Below are positions 32,600 to 43,989 of a stretch of 52,921 nucleotides of DNA, in pieces. A program made the position numbers and the translations under genes. The notes under the pieces were generated by a model. The model worked only from the letters and a program-made list of their open reading frames with translations, was not told the DNA's origin and did not search any database. How positions within the stretch are numbered: the stretch's first letter is position 1; the number at the start of each line of letters is the position of its first letter. Source of the DNA: Welwitschia mirabilis (Eukaryota; Gnetophyta; Gnetopsida; Welwitschiales); NCBI GenBank assembly GCA_051453625.1, contig JBOZIK010000001.1, positions 87,642,475 to 87,695,395 on the forward strand, read 5' to 3'.

Positions 32600-34250
32600 A
32601 TTGATTTTTCCTTGCTTATCCCTCTTTTTGAATAATAGATAAAAAGGAGTTAATCATTAAGTATAGAACCATTAGTATAATGTGCACCTTCTACTTCTTC
32701 ATCACTTTCATCATTTCTATTATGGGTGTCAGATGTTTAAATGGTATAAGATCAGGAGGATCTGGGTGGTTGTGTGTGGAACTTCATAGAAGGCTACTAA
32801 GAAGTCTTACCAGGGTCTTTATAGATCCGTCTTCTCAAAATGAGTATATTTGAGAGTAATAATTATCCCAAAGAAGCTGGTTGTGGTAGTCGCAACAAAG
32901 AATGGTGGATATTATGGTAAGTAGTGGAACATGGATAGGTTCTATGCAAGATGGTCTAAGTAGAGGGGGATTCATAATGGAGATAAGGGATAAGGAGGTG
33001 GTGATGATTGTGAAGGATGAAGAATTGATACATTATGATATGACCTATAAAAGATAAAAGGCTGAATTTCTGAGCTCTTTAACTCTATCTCTTACCATCC
33101 CTATGATGGACCTAGAGCCTATTACTCCCTCTACTAATAGTGCTCCTCTTGTACCTATGTCTTATTTCCTGAAGACTCCGAAGAACTACTATTTGTTACT
33201 CTTCTTAAGTCATAACCTATGCCTTGTGAATCTAAATATGCCTCATCTTTTGATTCATCCTCTAAGTTTATCCATGTGGGACTTGTTATGGATTTCCAAT
33301 TACCTATTCATGCTTTACCTTTAATAGCTATGGATTTTCAATCATGGCCAATATTTCCAATCATCTTTGTAATTGCTTTCAATTCCTTCTTGATAAATGA
33401 TAAACTATATGAAGTTGTGGAGTATGATATTTGAAATCAAGATGCTTACTTAATGTCACTAATACTTATTATTTTTCACTGAATTTTGCTAGATATTTCT
33501 TTAAATAAATAATATTTGCTTGAAGTACTAACATGCTAGCACTGTTAATAATTAAGATAATTAAACAAGGGTAACCTAAAGTATAATTCTTACAAAATAA
33601 AATAATGATATCCATGAACAATATAAATTCCAAATCTATCTTTAAACTAGTAAGAAGAAAAAACACAACAAAAGTTTACATGGGCTTGTAGTAACTATGA
33701 CTATCACCCTTAATGAAAATGTTATAGAACTTACTTAAGATAAGCATAGAAACATCTAAAATCTTTTCTTTACATTCTATATTTTCAACAAAATTCATCT
33801 TTGACTATCCAGAGAAAGTATTACAAAGTATTACTCCTAGATCTCTATGACACACTGATAAAACATGAAGTGAAAATTTATTTAAATGGATGAACATAAT
33901 CTAAGGAAGCTCAAAAACATCAATTCCAAGAATGAAGTTTACAAAACTAGAAGTAAGATATAATGAACTACCTCTAATCTACATCTAAGATTCCCCTGTG
34001 CTATTGTCAATCTCATGAATGTTGACATAGAATTCTCTTACTCTTGGATCTGGTATACCCTAATCTAATTACACATTTATGTCTCATATAATCTAAGAGA
34101 AGTATACCACTATTAGATATTTTCTCTTTTTTTGAAAGCCAATCATTCTTTCTAAAATTATTTAGTTCCTTGTCTAAGTTTTATACCTTTTTGTAGCTAT
34201 CTCATGATAAAATGTAGGTTCATCTTGGTTTTTGAGGCTATGCTACTTAT
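32600..34250 (-). pseudogene. env-like / putative plant transposon protein relic
   Basis: The minus strand near 34050-33980 reads IPDPRVREFYVNIHEIDNS, and near 33950-33900 SSFVNFILGIDVFELP. These resemble the N-terminal part of the domain called putative plant transposon protein (family blocks YPDLVREFYAN and LDP-TLADILGIP). The part toward 32600 is Pro/Ser-rich on the minus strand (SSPPPYP-like near 32990). It lies between a Sirevirus-like 3' LTR with polypurine tract (lower) and copia sequence (higher), the place of the third ORF in SIRE-type elements. The plus strand has an alternative frame at 32880-33430 with many TAG, TAA and TGA; I prefer minus because of the motif. Tentative. Confidence 0.45.
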
Positions 34251-34259
34251 TCCTTACCT

Positions 34260-35030
34260 CTTGGGATACTGGTATACTTTCTTTTAATTATTTTTTAAGA
34301 TATTTATACAAATATAAAGATAAATCAACTAAAATGTAGAGAAAACACTGAAAAAAGCACTTGAAAGAAAAATAGCACTTATTCGTACTTATTGTAAAGA
34401 TGTCTCCAAAATGCAAGATGTATTTGTAGAGAAATTTGAGGAAAATTGCCCTAAGAATTATTTTGAGATGAAAAATTATCAACTGAAGGCTTGAAGATGA
34501 GATTTGATGGTCTTTTTTTATTTAAAAAGGATCTAAAACCTAGGCTTTTGGCATGTTTTTATTTTTGCAATAGTACTTGAAAGAAGTCTACCTATTTAAT
34601 GATGTCTAAAACATAAAAAGTAGATATCTAATTTGTTATAAATATCTACTATTAAAAATTTTACAATATATTTTCCATACTATAAAGATGTCTTTTTGAA
34701 AATATTAAAAAACATATGTGACATTTAAAGATGTCTTAAAACTCAAAGATGTCTACTCCAAAGACATTTACAAATCTAAAGATGTCTCTCTAATGGATTT
34801 TTATGATAATAAAGACTTCTCCCATGGAAATACCAGAAACTTTGAAAAAAATTTATAACTAATATCATAATAAAATCACTTTAAGAAAATAAAGTAACAT
34901 GCATAAAATTTAACGTTTTTAGCATCTAACTATAATCTCAGATCATAGGATAACATAAAATGGAGTTGATATTTAAATGATGTTACCTAATAATTTACTT
35001 AATAGGCAAGGCATAGCCCTTCAATTTTCA
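34260..35030 (-). mobile_element. copia-LTR-like segment L3 at the end of Co-2
   Basis: It lies directly after the Co-2 pol end (35035) and carries the same 8-mers as L1 and L2: AGATGTCT at 34686-34693, 34729-34736, 34747-34754, 34780-34787. A short AAATTGAAGGGC purine stretch near 35018 could be its polypurine tract. Edges and exact LTR status are not resolved. Confidence 0.45.
34686..34787. repeat. AGATGTCT cluster in L3
   Basis: Four exact AGATGTCT within 102 bp plus AGACATTT at 34762. This is the densest cluster in the window. Confidence 0.7.
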
Positions 35031-35570
35031 CACAATCTTACAAATCTTTTAGTACTTAGGAGTTCATGAATACATCAACAAGTTAATCATTGGTACTAAT
35101 ATATTACATTGTGACATCTTTGTTTTGAACATGTTCTCTAAGAAAGTGACTTCTAATCTTAATATGTTTTTTTTGAATATTGTATTGAATTATTTGATAT
35201 GTTTATGATACTCATTTTATCATAATAGATGGAAATGCTATCCATAAAGAGTACAAAATCTTAATATTTGCTTCATCTAGAAAATTTGCGTACATTAACT
35301 CCCAATAGAAATGTATCCAGCTTTAGTAGTTGATAGAGTAGTTAAGGATTTTTCTTTAATACTCCAAAACATTGTCTAAATAAGAAGTAGGTTCCAATTG
35401 TGATTCTTTTATTATCTTTTCATCTTGTCCAATTTTTGTATAGTATTTGACCAATTATTTTATCATTCTCATCTTTGTCTAATTTTGTGCTTTGATTTAT
35501 AAGAGTATCCTTAGCATTATAATTCTATAAACTATATTTGATTAGTAAATTTTTGAAATATTTAGTTTGT
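35031..35570 (-). pseudogene. Co-2 RNase H and pol end
   Basis: The minus strand near 35155-35110 reads IRSHFLREHVQNKDVTM, the conserved C-terminal copia RNase H block (family IRYHFIRE-VE-G-I-L-Y), and near 35060-35035 LSTKRFVRLCEN, the pol end (family TKPL---RF--LR--LG). Upstream blocks to 35570 are more eroded. Polyprotein end, followed by L3. Confidence 0.7.
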
Positions 35571-36190
35571 AAAATTAAAGTACCTTATTTATATTTAATT
35601 TTTAGTAACTTTAAAAATAATATCATATATATAAATTTAAATAATAGTAAAATCCTTTACCCCCTCTTTTAATAAATAAAATAACATCTAATGTACTTCT
35701 TTTAAAATCATTTTCTATAAGATGTTCTGATAATTTTTAACACCAAGTTTTAGGTGCTTGTTTAAGGTTATAAAAATGCTTTTTTAACTTTTAAAAATCA
35801 TTTGATTTGTGATAATTTTTTATAAATTATCATTTAGAAATTTTATTTAGAAAAGAACTATTAACATCCATTTGGTATAGTTTAAATTCTTTAATATAAG
35901 CAAAGGCTAAAATCATTCTTATTGATTCCATACATGCCATTAGTGTAATGGTCTCTTTGATGTTAATGCCTTCTTATTAATTATATTTTTTCACTGCTAA
36001 TATTTCTTTTTTCCAATTACATTATCATATTAAATATCCACTAATTATCAATAATAGATTTATTAGATGGTCTTGGAGTGAGTTCCCAAAAATTACATCT
36101 TTTAAATTGATTAAGCTCTTCTTGCATTACAAGCATCTAATGTTTATCATTTTTAGCTTTTTTTAATGTCTTGGGTTTAACCTATGAAAT
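35571..36190 (-). pseudogene. Co-2 reverse transcriptase relic
   Basis: The minus strand carries an EELNQF-type RT start near 36130, the YGLKQAP region near 35770-35730 (eroded), and near 35640-35600 a former YVDD block reading IYIYDIIF, one catalytic Asp replaced by Tyr. It is colinear with Co-1 at 12652-12960 and Co-3, showing where those are interrupted. Confidence 0.65.
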
Positions 36191-36600
36191 ATATTATAAA
36201 AACCCATAAATTTTATTAGTATAGCTTTAAGTTTGAATACCACCATAAGGATTATCTATTATGTTACTAGTAGAGTAACTCCTCTTTAATCTAATCATGT
36301 TTGAAGGATTTTCTTTATTTGAATCTTCTTATTTCTCCTTTTCATTATCTAATAGAACTTGAAGATGGCTAGATGATTGATCAATTTGCATTAGAATTTG
36401 ATCATCTAATACATACACAAGAGTTGAGTCAATATCACTTATCTTAATAGTTATAGTTTCTTCAACTACATGGGTTCTATTATTATATACTATGTAAGCC
36501 TTACTGACCATAGGATATGCTAGAAAAATTCTATCATCAACCTTTGAATTGAACATTCTCAAATCACCTTCTTGATCAAAATAAAGCACTTTTAGCTAAT
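36191..36600 (-). pseudogene. Co-2 integrase C-terminal region, open 86 codons
   Basis: 36589-36329 is open on the minus strand and reads EGDLRMFNSKVDDRIFLAYP, then SKAYIVYNNRTHVVEETI. This is the copia post-integrase block (family G-LRKFD-KSDEGIFLGYS--SKAYRVFN-RT--VEESI). The matching Co-1 segment is 13250-13480. Acidic residues follow, as usual before RT. It is only a fragment of the polyprotein; the initial Met is incidental. Confidence 0.8.
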
Positions 36601-37244
36601 GATTTAAAAGTAACTTATAGATGGTTGTTTACTAGACCATAATTCATAGAAGTTTTAGAAGTAAATAATCTTATCAAATTTTGATTTAAAATGTAGCATG
36701 TTGTGTTAATGGATTTTGCCTAAAAGTGATCATGTACCTATTTATTATGCATCATCATTTTAGTCATTTTATTAAGTTCTCTATTATTTCTTTCAACCAC
36801 TCCATTTTGTTGAGGGCTCTTTGTGTAAATAATTGGTGTTGAATGTCAAACTTTTCACAAAAATCTCTAAACCTTACATTTTTGAATTCCAAACTATTAT
36901 CACTTATTATGATTTTGATTATCTATTCTTTTTGATTTTTTAATGTGTTACATAACTCATAGCAAATATTACATTCCTCATCCTTATTTGTAAGCAAGGC
37001 TATCCATGTAAAATGATAATAACCATCAATAAGAGTTAAATAATACCTTTTCTTTCTAAGATGTTTCATATAAAAAGGACTAATAATGTCAAGATATAAA
37101 AGATTTAAATGAAATTGATTGGTAATATTATTTTTCTTATTTAATCTTATTCTTTTTTTCTTTCCTTTTTAGCATGCTTCACAAACTTGATTATCAATTC
37201 TTTTTAACTTGAGAAGTCCTCTTACCATTTATTTTGTGGATAAT
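36601..37244 (-). pseudogene. Co-2 integrase core and pre-integrase zinc region, cut by LTR B
   Basis: The minus strand near 37205-37150 reads RIDNQVCEAC-stop-KGKKK (family D-VCEACQKGKQ), and near 36925-36780 an IISDNSLEFKNVRFRDFCEK segment (family IRSDHGTEFEN--F--FC) followed in a shifted frame by QQNGVVERNNREL. Core Asp and Glu regions are recognisable. The gene stops at 37244 where LTR B begins. Its upstream half should lie on the far side of the inserted gypsy sequence but was not found. Confidence 0.8.
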
Positions 37245-38508
37245 TATTATGGTGTATATTTATGCAATTATTATGTCTTCAAGAAAATCCTATCAATTAC
37301 AAATATTTGCATCACACACATACACTATTATATATGGAAGTTAACTCAAATGTCCTCATTTGTCAAAGGCACCAGGCTCAAAGTTAGAGAATTAATTTTA
37401 AGTAAAGTATTTTTGTGTTTTTTTAATGTTTAAAATGAAAAGTAAAGAACGATTCAAGAAAATGATGTAAAGTAAACATACTATTTCAATGCAAATGAAA
37501 CTACTCTAAATGAAATATCTACGCAACTACCAAATCTTCTTGTCATAAAGATCAGCCTTGTATCACCGATATCAATAAATAAATCTATCACTAATCCTAA
37601 CCAACTTAAGCTATTATGTATGTTAAATAAAATATAGAAAACATGCAAGTTTTATGCTATGAATATAAAATAAAATGCAATGCAAATTCTAAACTAATAA
37701 TTTCAACATTAATAAAGGTAACCCTTAATGATCTATATCAACTATGCATCTATCACGAAATCATAACCAACATAAACAATCAGGGATATGCACATGAATA
37801 AAACTAAAAAAAACTTTTCATTACTTTCAAATCAACATTTTATTTAAAGCAATATCACATTAATGAAGGATACATAGCTCAACACCAAGTAAGATCCCTC
37901 TCTATAATAATGAATGAACTTATTACCTTTTGATCTCCTATCATGGGATTTTCATGTGTTAAAAAAGATATACTTAGAGTAAAGGTGAAAGAGGTACTTA
38001 TTACAATCAAATACTCTAAAACTAGAAAAATCTAATAGATGCAATAGAAATAATAATAGTGCATAGGAGGCACATGACATATTACATAAGTTAGGTAAAT
38101 TTTAGTGCATTAACTAAAATTAGATTTCATCCTAGCTGTCATTTTGACAATGGTGAGGACAATGACATATCAAATGAGATCCCATATTAGCTTTAATATT
38201 TAGACTAGTTAGTAATCTTATCTGCATACACATGATGTTGTCCATACTACTGTTTAAACAATGAAGGAATAATAGTCTTTTGAAGATTTTCAATTAATTG
38301 AATTTGGTCTTAAAGATCATTAACTCCTCCTCAGAATGTAAAATATCAGAAATAGTCCAAAATGCCTTTAAGCATGCTGGTAAGTGCATGTTTTCATGAT
38401 TTTCTCCTTGAATCTTAATAATCATTTAAATAAACTTTAACCTATCTAAATTTCTTACAAAAATACTCAAAATACCCCATCAAAAACATACAATTTGACA
38501 TCACAACA
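37245..38508 (-). mobile_element. LTR B, 3' LTR of Athila-like element B (1264 bp)
   Basis: Plus-strand view TATTATGGTGTATATTTATG...ATCACAACA (first G of TGTTG now A). It aligns with LTR A, including the AAAGTTAGAGAATTAA block. Followed by a well-kept polypurine tract, so it is a 3' LTR of a minus-strand element inserted in Co-2 integrase. Confidence 0.85.
38127..38277. repeat. two quasi-palindromes in U3 of LTR B
   Basis: Units 38127-38166 (TCATCC, CTGTCAT, GACAATGG, GGACAATGAC) and 38237-38277 (GTTGTCC, CTGTTT, AACAATG). The first starts about 125 bp from the eroded TATA position near 37995-38002. Confidence 0.5.
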
Positions 38509-38525
38509 TAATCCCCCACTTAGCC
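38509..38525 (-). other. polypurine tract of element B
   Basis: The minus strand reads GGCTAAGTGGGGGATTA, next to TGTTGTGATG. Best kept example of this family in the window. Confidence 0.8.
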
Positions 38526-39896
38526 TTGTTAGTCCTAGATAAAGTAGGTGAACAACCATAATTATAAGCCAAATTAACTAAGATAAATACTAATTATGAA
38601 AATGCGAATTAGGTTTAGAAATCTCATTATGTAAGATTAAATTTCAAAATCAAATTAAATAAATGTTTTACCTTAGCAAATAATGTGATCGATCTATCAT
38701 TTGGTATGTTTTCTAGATGATTATGGGAATTATAGGCTTTTAAAAGTTTGATTGTAAAATCAAACGCCTATAAGTATGCTCATTAGAAAAGAAGATTAAA
38801 ATACTTACTAGTACATTATTCCTCCACTTAAAACATTTAGTACATTGAAGAAATAAAGATTCAAATGTCATAATAAAAAGAATCATCGAAAAATATAATC
38901 ATAATCACTTAAATACATCATTGTGTATATATAATTAAAAAAAGGAATAACTCAAAAATGATATTCATAAATCAAACATTAAATTTATTTAAGCATAATT
39001 TATGAGGATAAAGACATTAAAAATAATTATAACATTATTGCCCTCATTTATGATTTCACGAATTGCTTAGATGACCCCCTACAAGAAAAAAATCTAAGTA
39101 TTTACTATCAAGTACATAGTTTTATTAAATAATATTCATAATGCATATTACTCAAATAATAGGTAATAATAATTGGACTAGTAAATTATAGATATTTATC
39201 ATAAAAATTTAGAAATAATTCTTGAAATTATTACTCAAAATATTCATACATGAATCAATATCTTCCATATTGCATTAACGTAAGAATTGAAAAAGATGAA
39301 AATGTAAGTTAAGTAACCAAAACAAATTGACTTTAAAGAAGTATTATTTGCATTAAAAAAGCTTAGAAATAATTGAAAAAAGATGAAAAATGGAAATGAG
39401 ATTGGAAATAATTGAAAAAAGATGAAAAATAAAAATGATAATACTCAAAAAAAATCTATGCATCATTTTCCATGTTGTTTAGATGACAGGGCTAAAAGAG
39501 ATTTAAAAAAAATGAAATATGAATAGAATAATCTAGATTTAGAAAGAATCATGGAGGGTTCATAAAGTTCTCAAAACATTCAAAAGATGGAACATAATTA
39601 AGAATCATGATGAGTAAGGTAGAATAAAGGAGGTGAATTTTGAAAATAATTGAAGGTGATAGAAGGAGATGTCAAGATAGGATAATGATAATGCATCAAG
39701 GTAAGGAAGATTATGAAATGTACCATAAACTAACAAGTATTAAATGCATTGAAACTCAAAAAGAATATTAAATTATTAATTTTGAAAAGATATTAAAAGA
39801 ATAAATGGAAAAAATTATCATCATATACTAAATGAATATAATTTTTCAAAAGAAAATTAACTTCTATAAAAATCAATAAGAAAATGACTAACTGAT
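38526..39896 (-). other. remnant 3' internal region of element B
   Basis: The beginning matches A1/A2 after their polypurine tracts (TTAACTAAGATAAA block at 38573). It then becomes unique and A-rich, with no pol. It ends at LTR C without a PBS-like site, so the rest of element B was lost. Confidence 0.55.
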
Positions 39897-40457
39897 TGTT
39901 GTGGTGTGTATTTATACAATAGTTCATGTTCAATTTCAATCCTGTTAATTATAATAAGATGCAAAATACAACATGCTAGTATAGACGGAGTGATCCAAAT
40001 GTTGTAATTCCGTCGAAGGACAATGGTATGGACAATAAAGAGTTGATTTTAGATAAGAAATGTGTAACTTAATCTATTGAATTAAATTGTGATGCATGGA
40101 ATAGAATAATGATGAAAGACTAATCTATGAAAACAAATAGTGATGCATCTAATCTAATTAAGCTCAACCTTAATGAAGGCTGCCCTCATAATCTATATAA
40201 TTAAAGAAACCTGTCACGAATCTAGAACAACATAAATTATAAGGGATAAGTTCCTATAATTATTAAAAAGAGTAATTCATATTAAAGATAAAAATAGCAT
40301 CTGTATCTCAAAGTAGCCATTTCTCAATGGAGGATACGCCGTCCAACACCAAGGTAATGTCTCTCTGGATTACAAGATGGTTCTTCAGTCCCAAGATATC
40401 TTATCACGAGAATGTCAGGTACTGCCGAAGATGATTAGGGATCAAGAGGAAGACCTT

Positions 40458-40465
40458 TATTTATA
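40458..40465 (-). promoter_or_regulatory. TATA box of LTR C
   Basis: TATAAATA on the minus strand, followed by AAGG. Conserved in C' at 52298-52305. The first quasi-palindrome starts 124 bp upstream in both. Confidence 0.6.
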
Positions 40466-40588
40466 GACAGAAAGGGGAAAGGGACTAACAGAAAAGCATA
40501 AGAGAAAATCTAGCTATCATGAAAGGGAAAGTCACAATTAATAAGCGACAACTCGAGAATACAATCTGTGAAAGTGTGGAATAACAGT

Positions 40589-40864
40589 GTCATCCAGGTT
40601 GTCGTCCAGACGATGTAGGAGACAACAGGGATTTACAATGAGTTATCTTCTTTGCTTTTAGTTTAACTATCTATGATCTTCATGCAAACTGTTGTCAACT
40701 GATATTAAAGATGTCATCCACTAGTGTTGTCTGAATGATGATGTGGACGATGAAGTCTGATGAAAAGATGTTCACTTCAACTGCAAGCTATCTGGAATTA
40801 AGTCTGTCATATGTCCAATTAGGGTTGTCATCCTGACTTTTGTCTGGACAACATAGGGGACGAC
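40589..40864. repeat. three quasi-palindromes in U3 of LTR C
   Basis: Units 40589-40626, 40713-40752 and 40827-40864, each 38-40 nt with four modules. For example, unit 1 has GTCATCC, GTCGTCC, GACGATG, GAGACAAC, and unit 3 ends GGGGACGAC. Unit starts are 124 and 114 bp apart. Confidence 0.75.
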
Positions 40865-41100
40865 AGTCTTCTACTCATCCTTTATTAGTGTGATATATGG
40901 TTGTTTGCAGGGATAATCATCTAAAAATACAATTTATCCATATTTATAGAAAATCCTCATGAATTATCTGATAAACTGCATGTTTTCATCTTGTGTTTCT
41001 AGATTCTCAATTGTCATAGGAACTAGGCATTTATCTATTAGTTTATCTACAAAACAACTCAAAATACCCTATCAAATACACTTAAGTTGGCGTCGCAACA

Positions 41101-43559
41101 TATACACAACGTTTTCCAAGCCTAATTTATAAATTCTTTAACAAGTTTATTCTAATGTAAGAAATAATGTAGTTTTTACATGCAAATACTAATTTTGACA
41201 TCTAATTATCCTTGAGTAATTATTTTATATTTTCTGATTATAATGTAATAGTATTTAATATTTTTATTTCTTTGAAGATCTAAAGTCTTTTAACAATTTC
41301 TTTTCCTTCCATTGTTGAATGAAATCTCTTTTTATTATAGATTACATTTTCATATGATCTTATCATTATTTTAAAATTCTCAAATTGCTTAAATGCTAAT
41401 TGTGCTTCCTTGCATTCAACATTAAATCATTTCTTTTTTCATATTAATATGTTTAAATATTAATTGAGGATTCTTTGGTAAAATTTTAATTAGATATTTA
41501 TTAGAATTATGATAAGTTCACTATCTTTAAACTTGAATTTGAAAATGAATTTTAATTTTCCATAACATCATTTATTAGATGGTTTTTCTTCTTTTTTTAT
41601 TATATTAAATAAAATCCTATCCAAATAATAAAGTATAATAGATATCTAGAAGCTTCAACTAATTTGTTAACTATTTCAAAATCCTAAATGATTGACATCT
41701 TTCTTGTATTAATCAATAGAAGACTAATGCTCACAAATCCCTTAGGAACTATAAAAGTGCAATTATATAAGTAAGGAAGAGTTTACATACAATTTTATAG
41801 TAAAAGATCAAATTCGACCCTTATTCTAGTAGCTATATTTTATTTTTTTGATAGTTATAAATTTTTATTATCTGAAAATGTAGAATAAATAATATTTTCT
41901 TCATTCCTTAAGAAACTATAACACTTTGAAAGAATCATTTAAATTTAATTTAAACTAATATGTATATTAAAAATTTTTCCAAATAAAGTTTTTCCTATTT
42001 TACAAAACTTGATGCATATGTACCTAAATGTTAAAAGTATAATCATTAAATAAGCCTTATCTATTATACAAACTAAAATTAGTGTAAATTAAGATGAAAT
42101 ATAAATTTGTTCTCTATTGCATGGTTTTTATCCAAACATATCATTTATTTTGATAGAAATCTAAGCCTTATTATTATGCTTAATCTATGTTCATATATTA
42201 TATTACTTTTATATATTTTATATTATTCTTAACAATATTATTCTTGATAGCATATAGTATAACCTACATTTTCATTTCATGTCTAAAATTCAAAAAAATA
42301 ATAATTACACCTTATTTCTTTCTTCATTTTTCTAGTTTTTATTTCATCATGATGATAAACTAAATGCTAATAAGATAAACTTATTATGTGGTTTTAGTTA
42401 CTTTTACTAATAACTAATTTTTTTTAGTAGCTAATCTCTAATCTAAAGACTTAACAATAGAATGAGCTATATTAAAAATACTTGATTAGAATTTTCAACA
42501 TTTTATTAGACGTCTAGTTGAACTTGAGATTTGAATTCCTTATATCAAGCATTCATAGGAGTTATTTTGTCAAAAGGTCAAAGGTGTAAGAGTGAAGATG
42601 TATGATGTTACAATAATTACTATTTCATCAAGAGTGTTATTTTCTTACTTAAAGTTATATGAAGTAGCATTACTATCAAGCAAAATAGAAGATTACAACA
42701 CAACTTTATAATATAGAAGTAGCATACTAGTTCACAACTAGTTACTCTTCTGAATTAAAAGTAATAAATCATTATATCAATATCCTAGGATTGAGGTTAA
42801 ATGAAGAAAACCCCAAAATAGACATGTTTTATCATTTAATAAGTTAAACAAAAGTTTAAAATAGATATTCTTTCTCATCTAGTATTTTGAGTAAGATCAT
42901 AAAATAAGTATTCCCTAATATTATTATTTTAGGTACATGCTTATTTTAGGTATGATAATTTATCATAAATAATTAATTTGGGATGAGAAAAAATTTAGAA
43001 AAATTATGAAACAGCCAATTTAAAGCTCATATTATAATAATCTTCACCTTAAGCCAAAATTTCTTTCTTTTTCTTAATCATTGAATTCTTGATTCTTATC
43101 TATTTACTTATATTTTATAAAGTTGTAACAAGTTTAATCACCATTTGAATGTATCTATTTGTAGTTTTTTTTATCAACATAGCTATGGTATTTGTCAAAG
43201 TATAAACTTCTATAGATGAATACCTTCTTCCTTGATCTATTCCTATACAAAGTAATACTTTACTTAAATGTTCTTTGAACCCTTTCGAAATGCTAGATTT
43301 TGTGTTAAGAATATGATACTCTAAGTATCACTAAAATATGAAATATTTGATTAAGATCTTCTTAATCCTTTCATAAGATTATTCAGAAAAATTCATTTTT
43401 TGCATGTTATTAAAGTAACAATGTTATTTAATTTCATATTTAATAGAGCTACCACTAGTTATAGATTTAATTTCTATGAAATAGATCCTTCTACCATTAT
43501 CAAAGTTTTACCAAATGTGGACTTTCTATTATCTAAATATCCTACAAAATATTAATTAA
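41101..43559. other. unassigned AT-rich sequence
   Basis: About 2.5 kb, both strands read by eye. Short open stretches only (one of about 57 codons on minus near 43330-43160 with no family I recognise). No LTR end, PBS or pol block seen. Possibly older, unrecognisable transposon sequence. Confidence 0.4.
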
Positions 43560-43900
43560 AATATTTTATATTCACCTAAATGCTTATTTTAATGCTTATT
43601 TTTAGAATTTTGATGAATCTACTAACAAGACTCATAACATAAGAACTATCATGTCTTCTTTTCATCATTACATTCATCAAACTACTATAGTATTTAGTAT
43701 AATAATCAAGACACAAACTTCTTTTTTTCCTTAGATTTTAGACATCATTGAAAGGATAGTCTAAAATAACTTTAAATTGGTTTTTCAAACTTCTTTGCAT
43801 CTTACATCCTAAATATTTTAAGAAGCTTTTTGACATATCATTTCCAAGATAATCATAGCTTTTTATTCTTCCTATCTTAAGTGATGTCTATCCTAAGGAT
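43560..43900 (-). pseudogene. possible copia integrase fragment Co-4
   Basis: The minus strand near 43800-43590 reads SLKNQFKVIL, then RKKRSLCLDYYTKYYSSLMN and a SRFIKILKISIKI segment. This resembles the start of the copia integrase core (family GKKYVLVIVDDYSRYTW and the following KF-K-IQN). The catalytic-region DDYS reads DYYT. No neighbouring copia domains could be tied to it, so the call is weak. Confidence 0.35.
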
Positions 43901-43989
43901 TGGCTTCACTTATGTTCTTCATGCCCTTTGATGATAATAATTCCTTTAGCTTCTTAATCTCAATTATAATATTTCTAAAATGATGATAT

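Larger units (their letters stand above)
39897..41100 (-). mobile_element. LTR C, apparently solo (1204 bp)
   Basis: Plus-strand view TGTTGTGGTGTGTATTTATA...GGCGTCGCAACA, complete by comparison with A and B. Neither flank has the family PBS (expected left) or polypurine tract (expected right), so it is not a working element end. No matching 5-bp flank duplication (CTGAT vs TATAC). Close relative of C' at 52026-52921. It contains the best-kept CpGs of the left half of the window, so it is probably younger than A. Confidence 0.75.

Noticed and set aside
33103-33434. Two overlapping plus-strand frames of about 70 codons
   Set aside because: No family match, and the minus strand in this region carries env-like motifs. 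They are more likely shadows of the relic.
36329-36589. 86-codon open frame as an independent small gene
   Set aside because: It is an in-frame piece of copia integrase C-terminus, colinear with neighbouring pol blocks.
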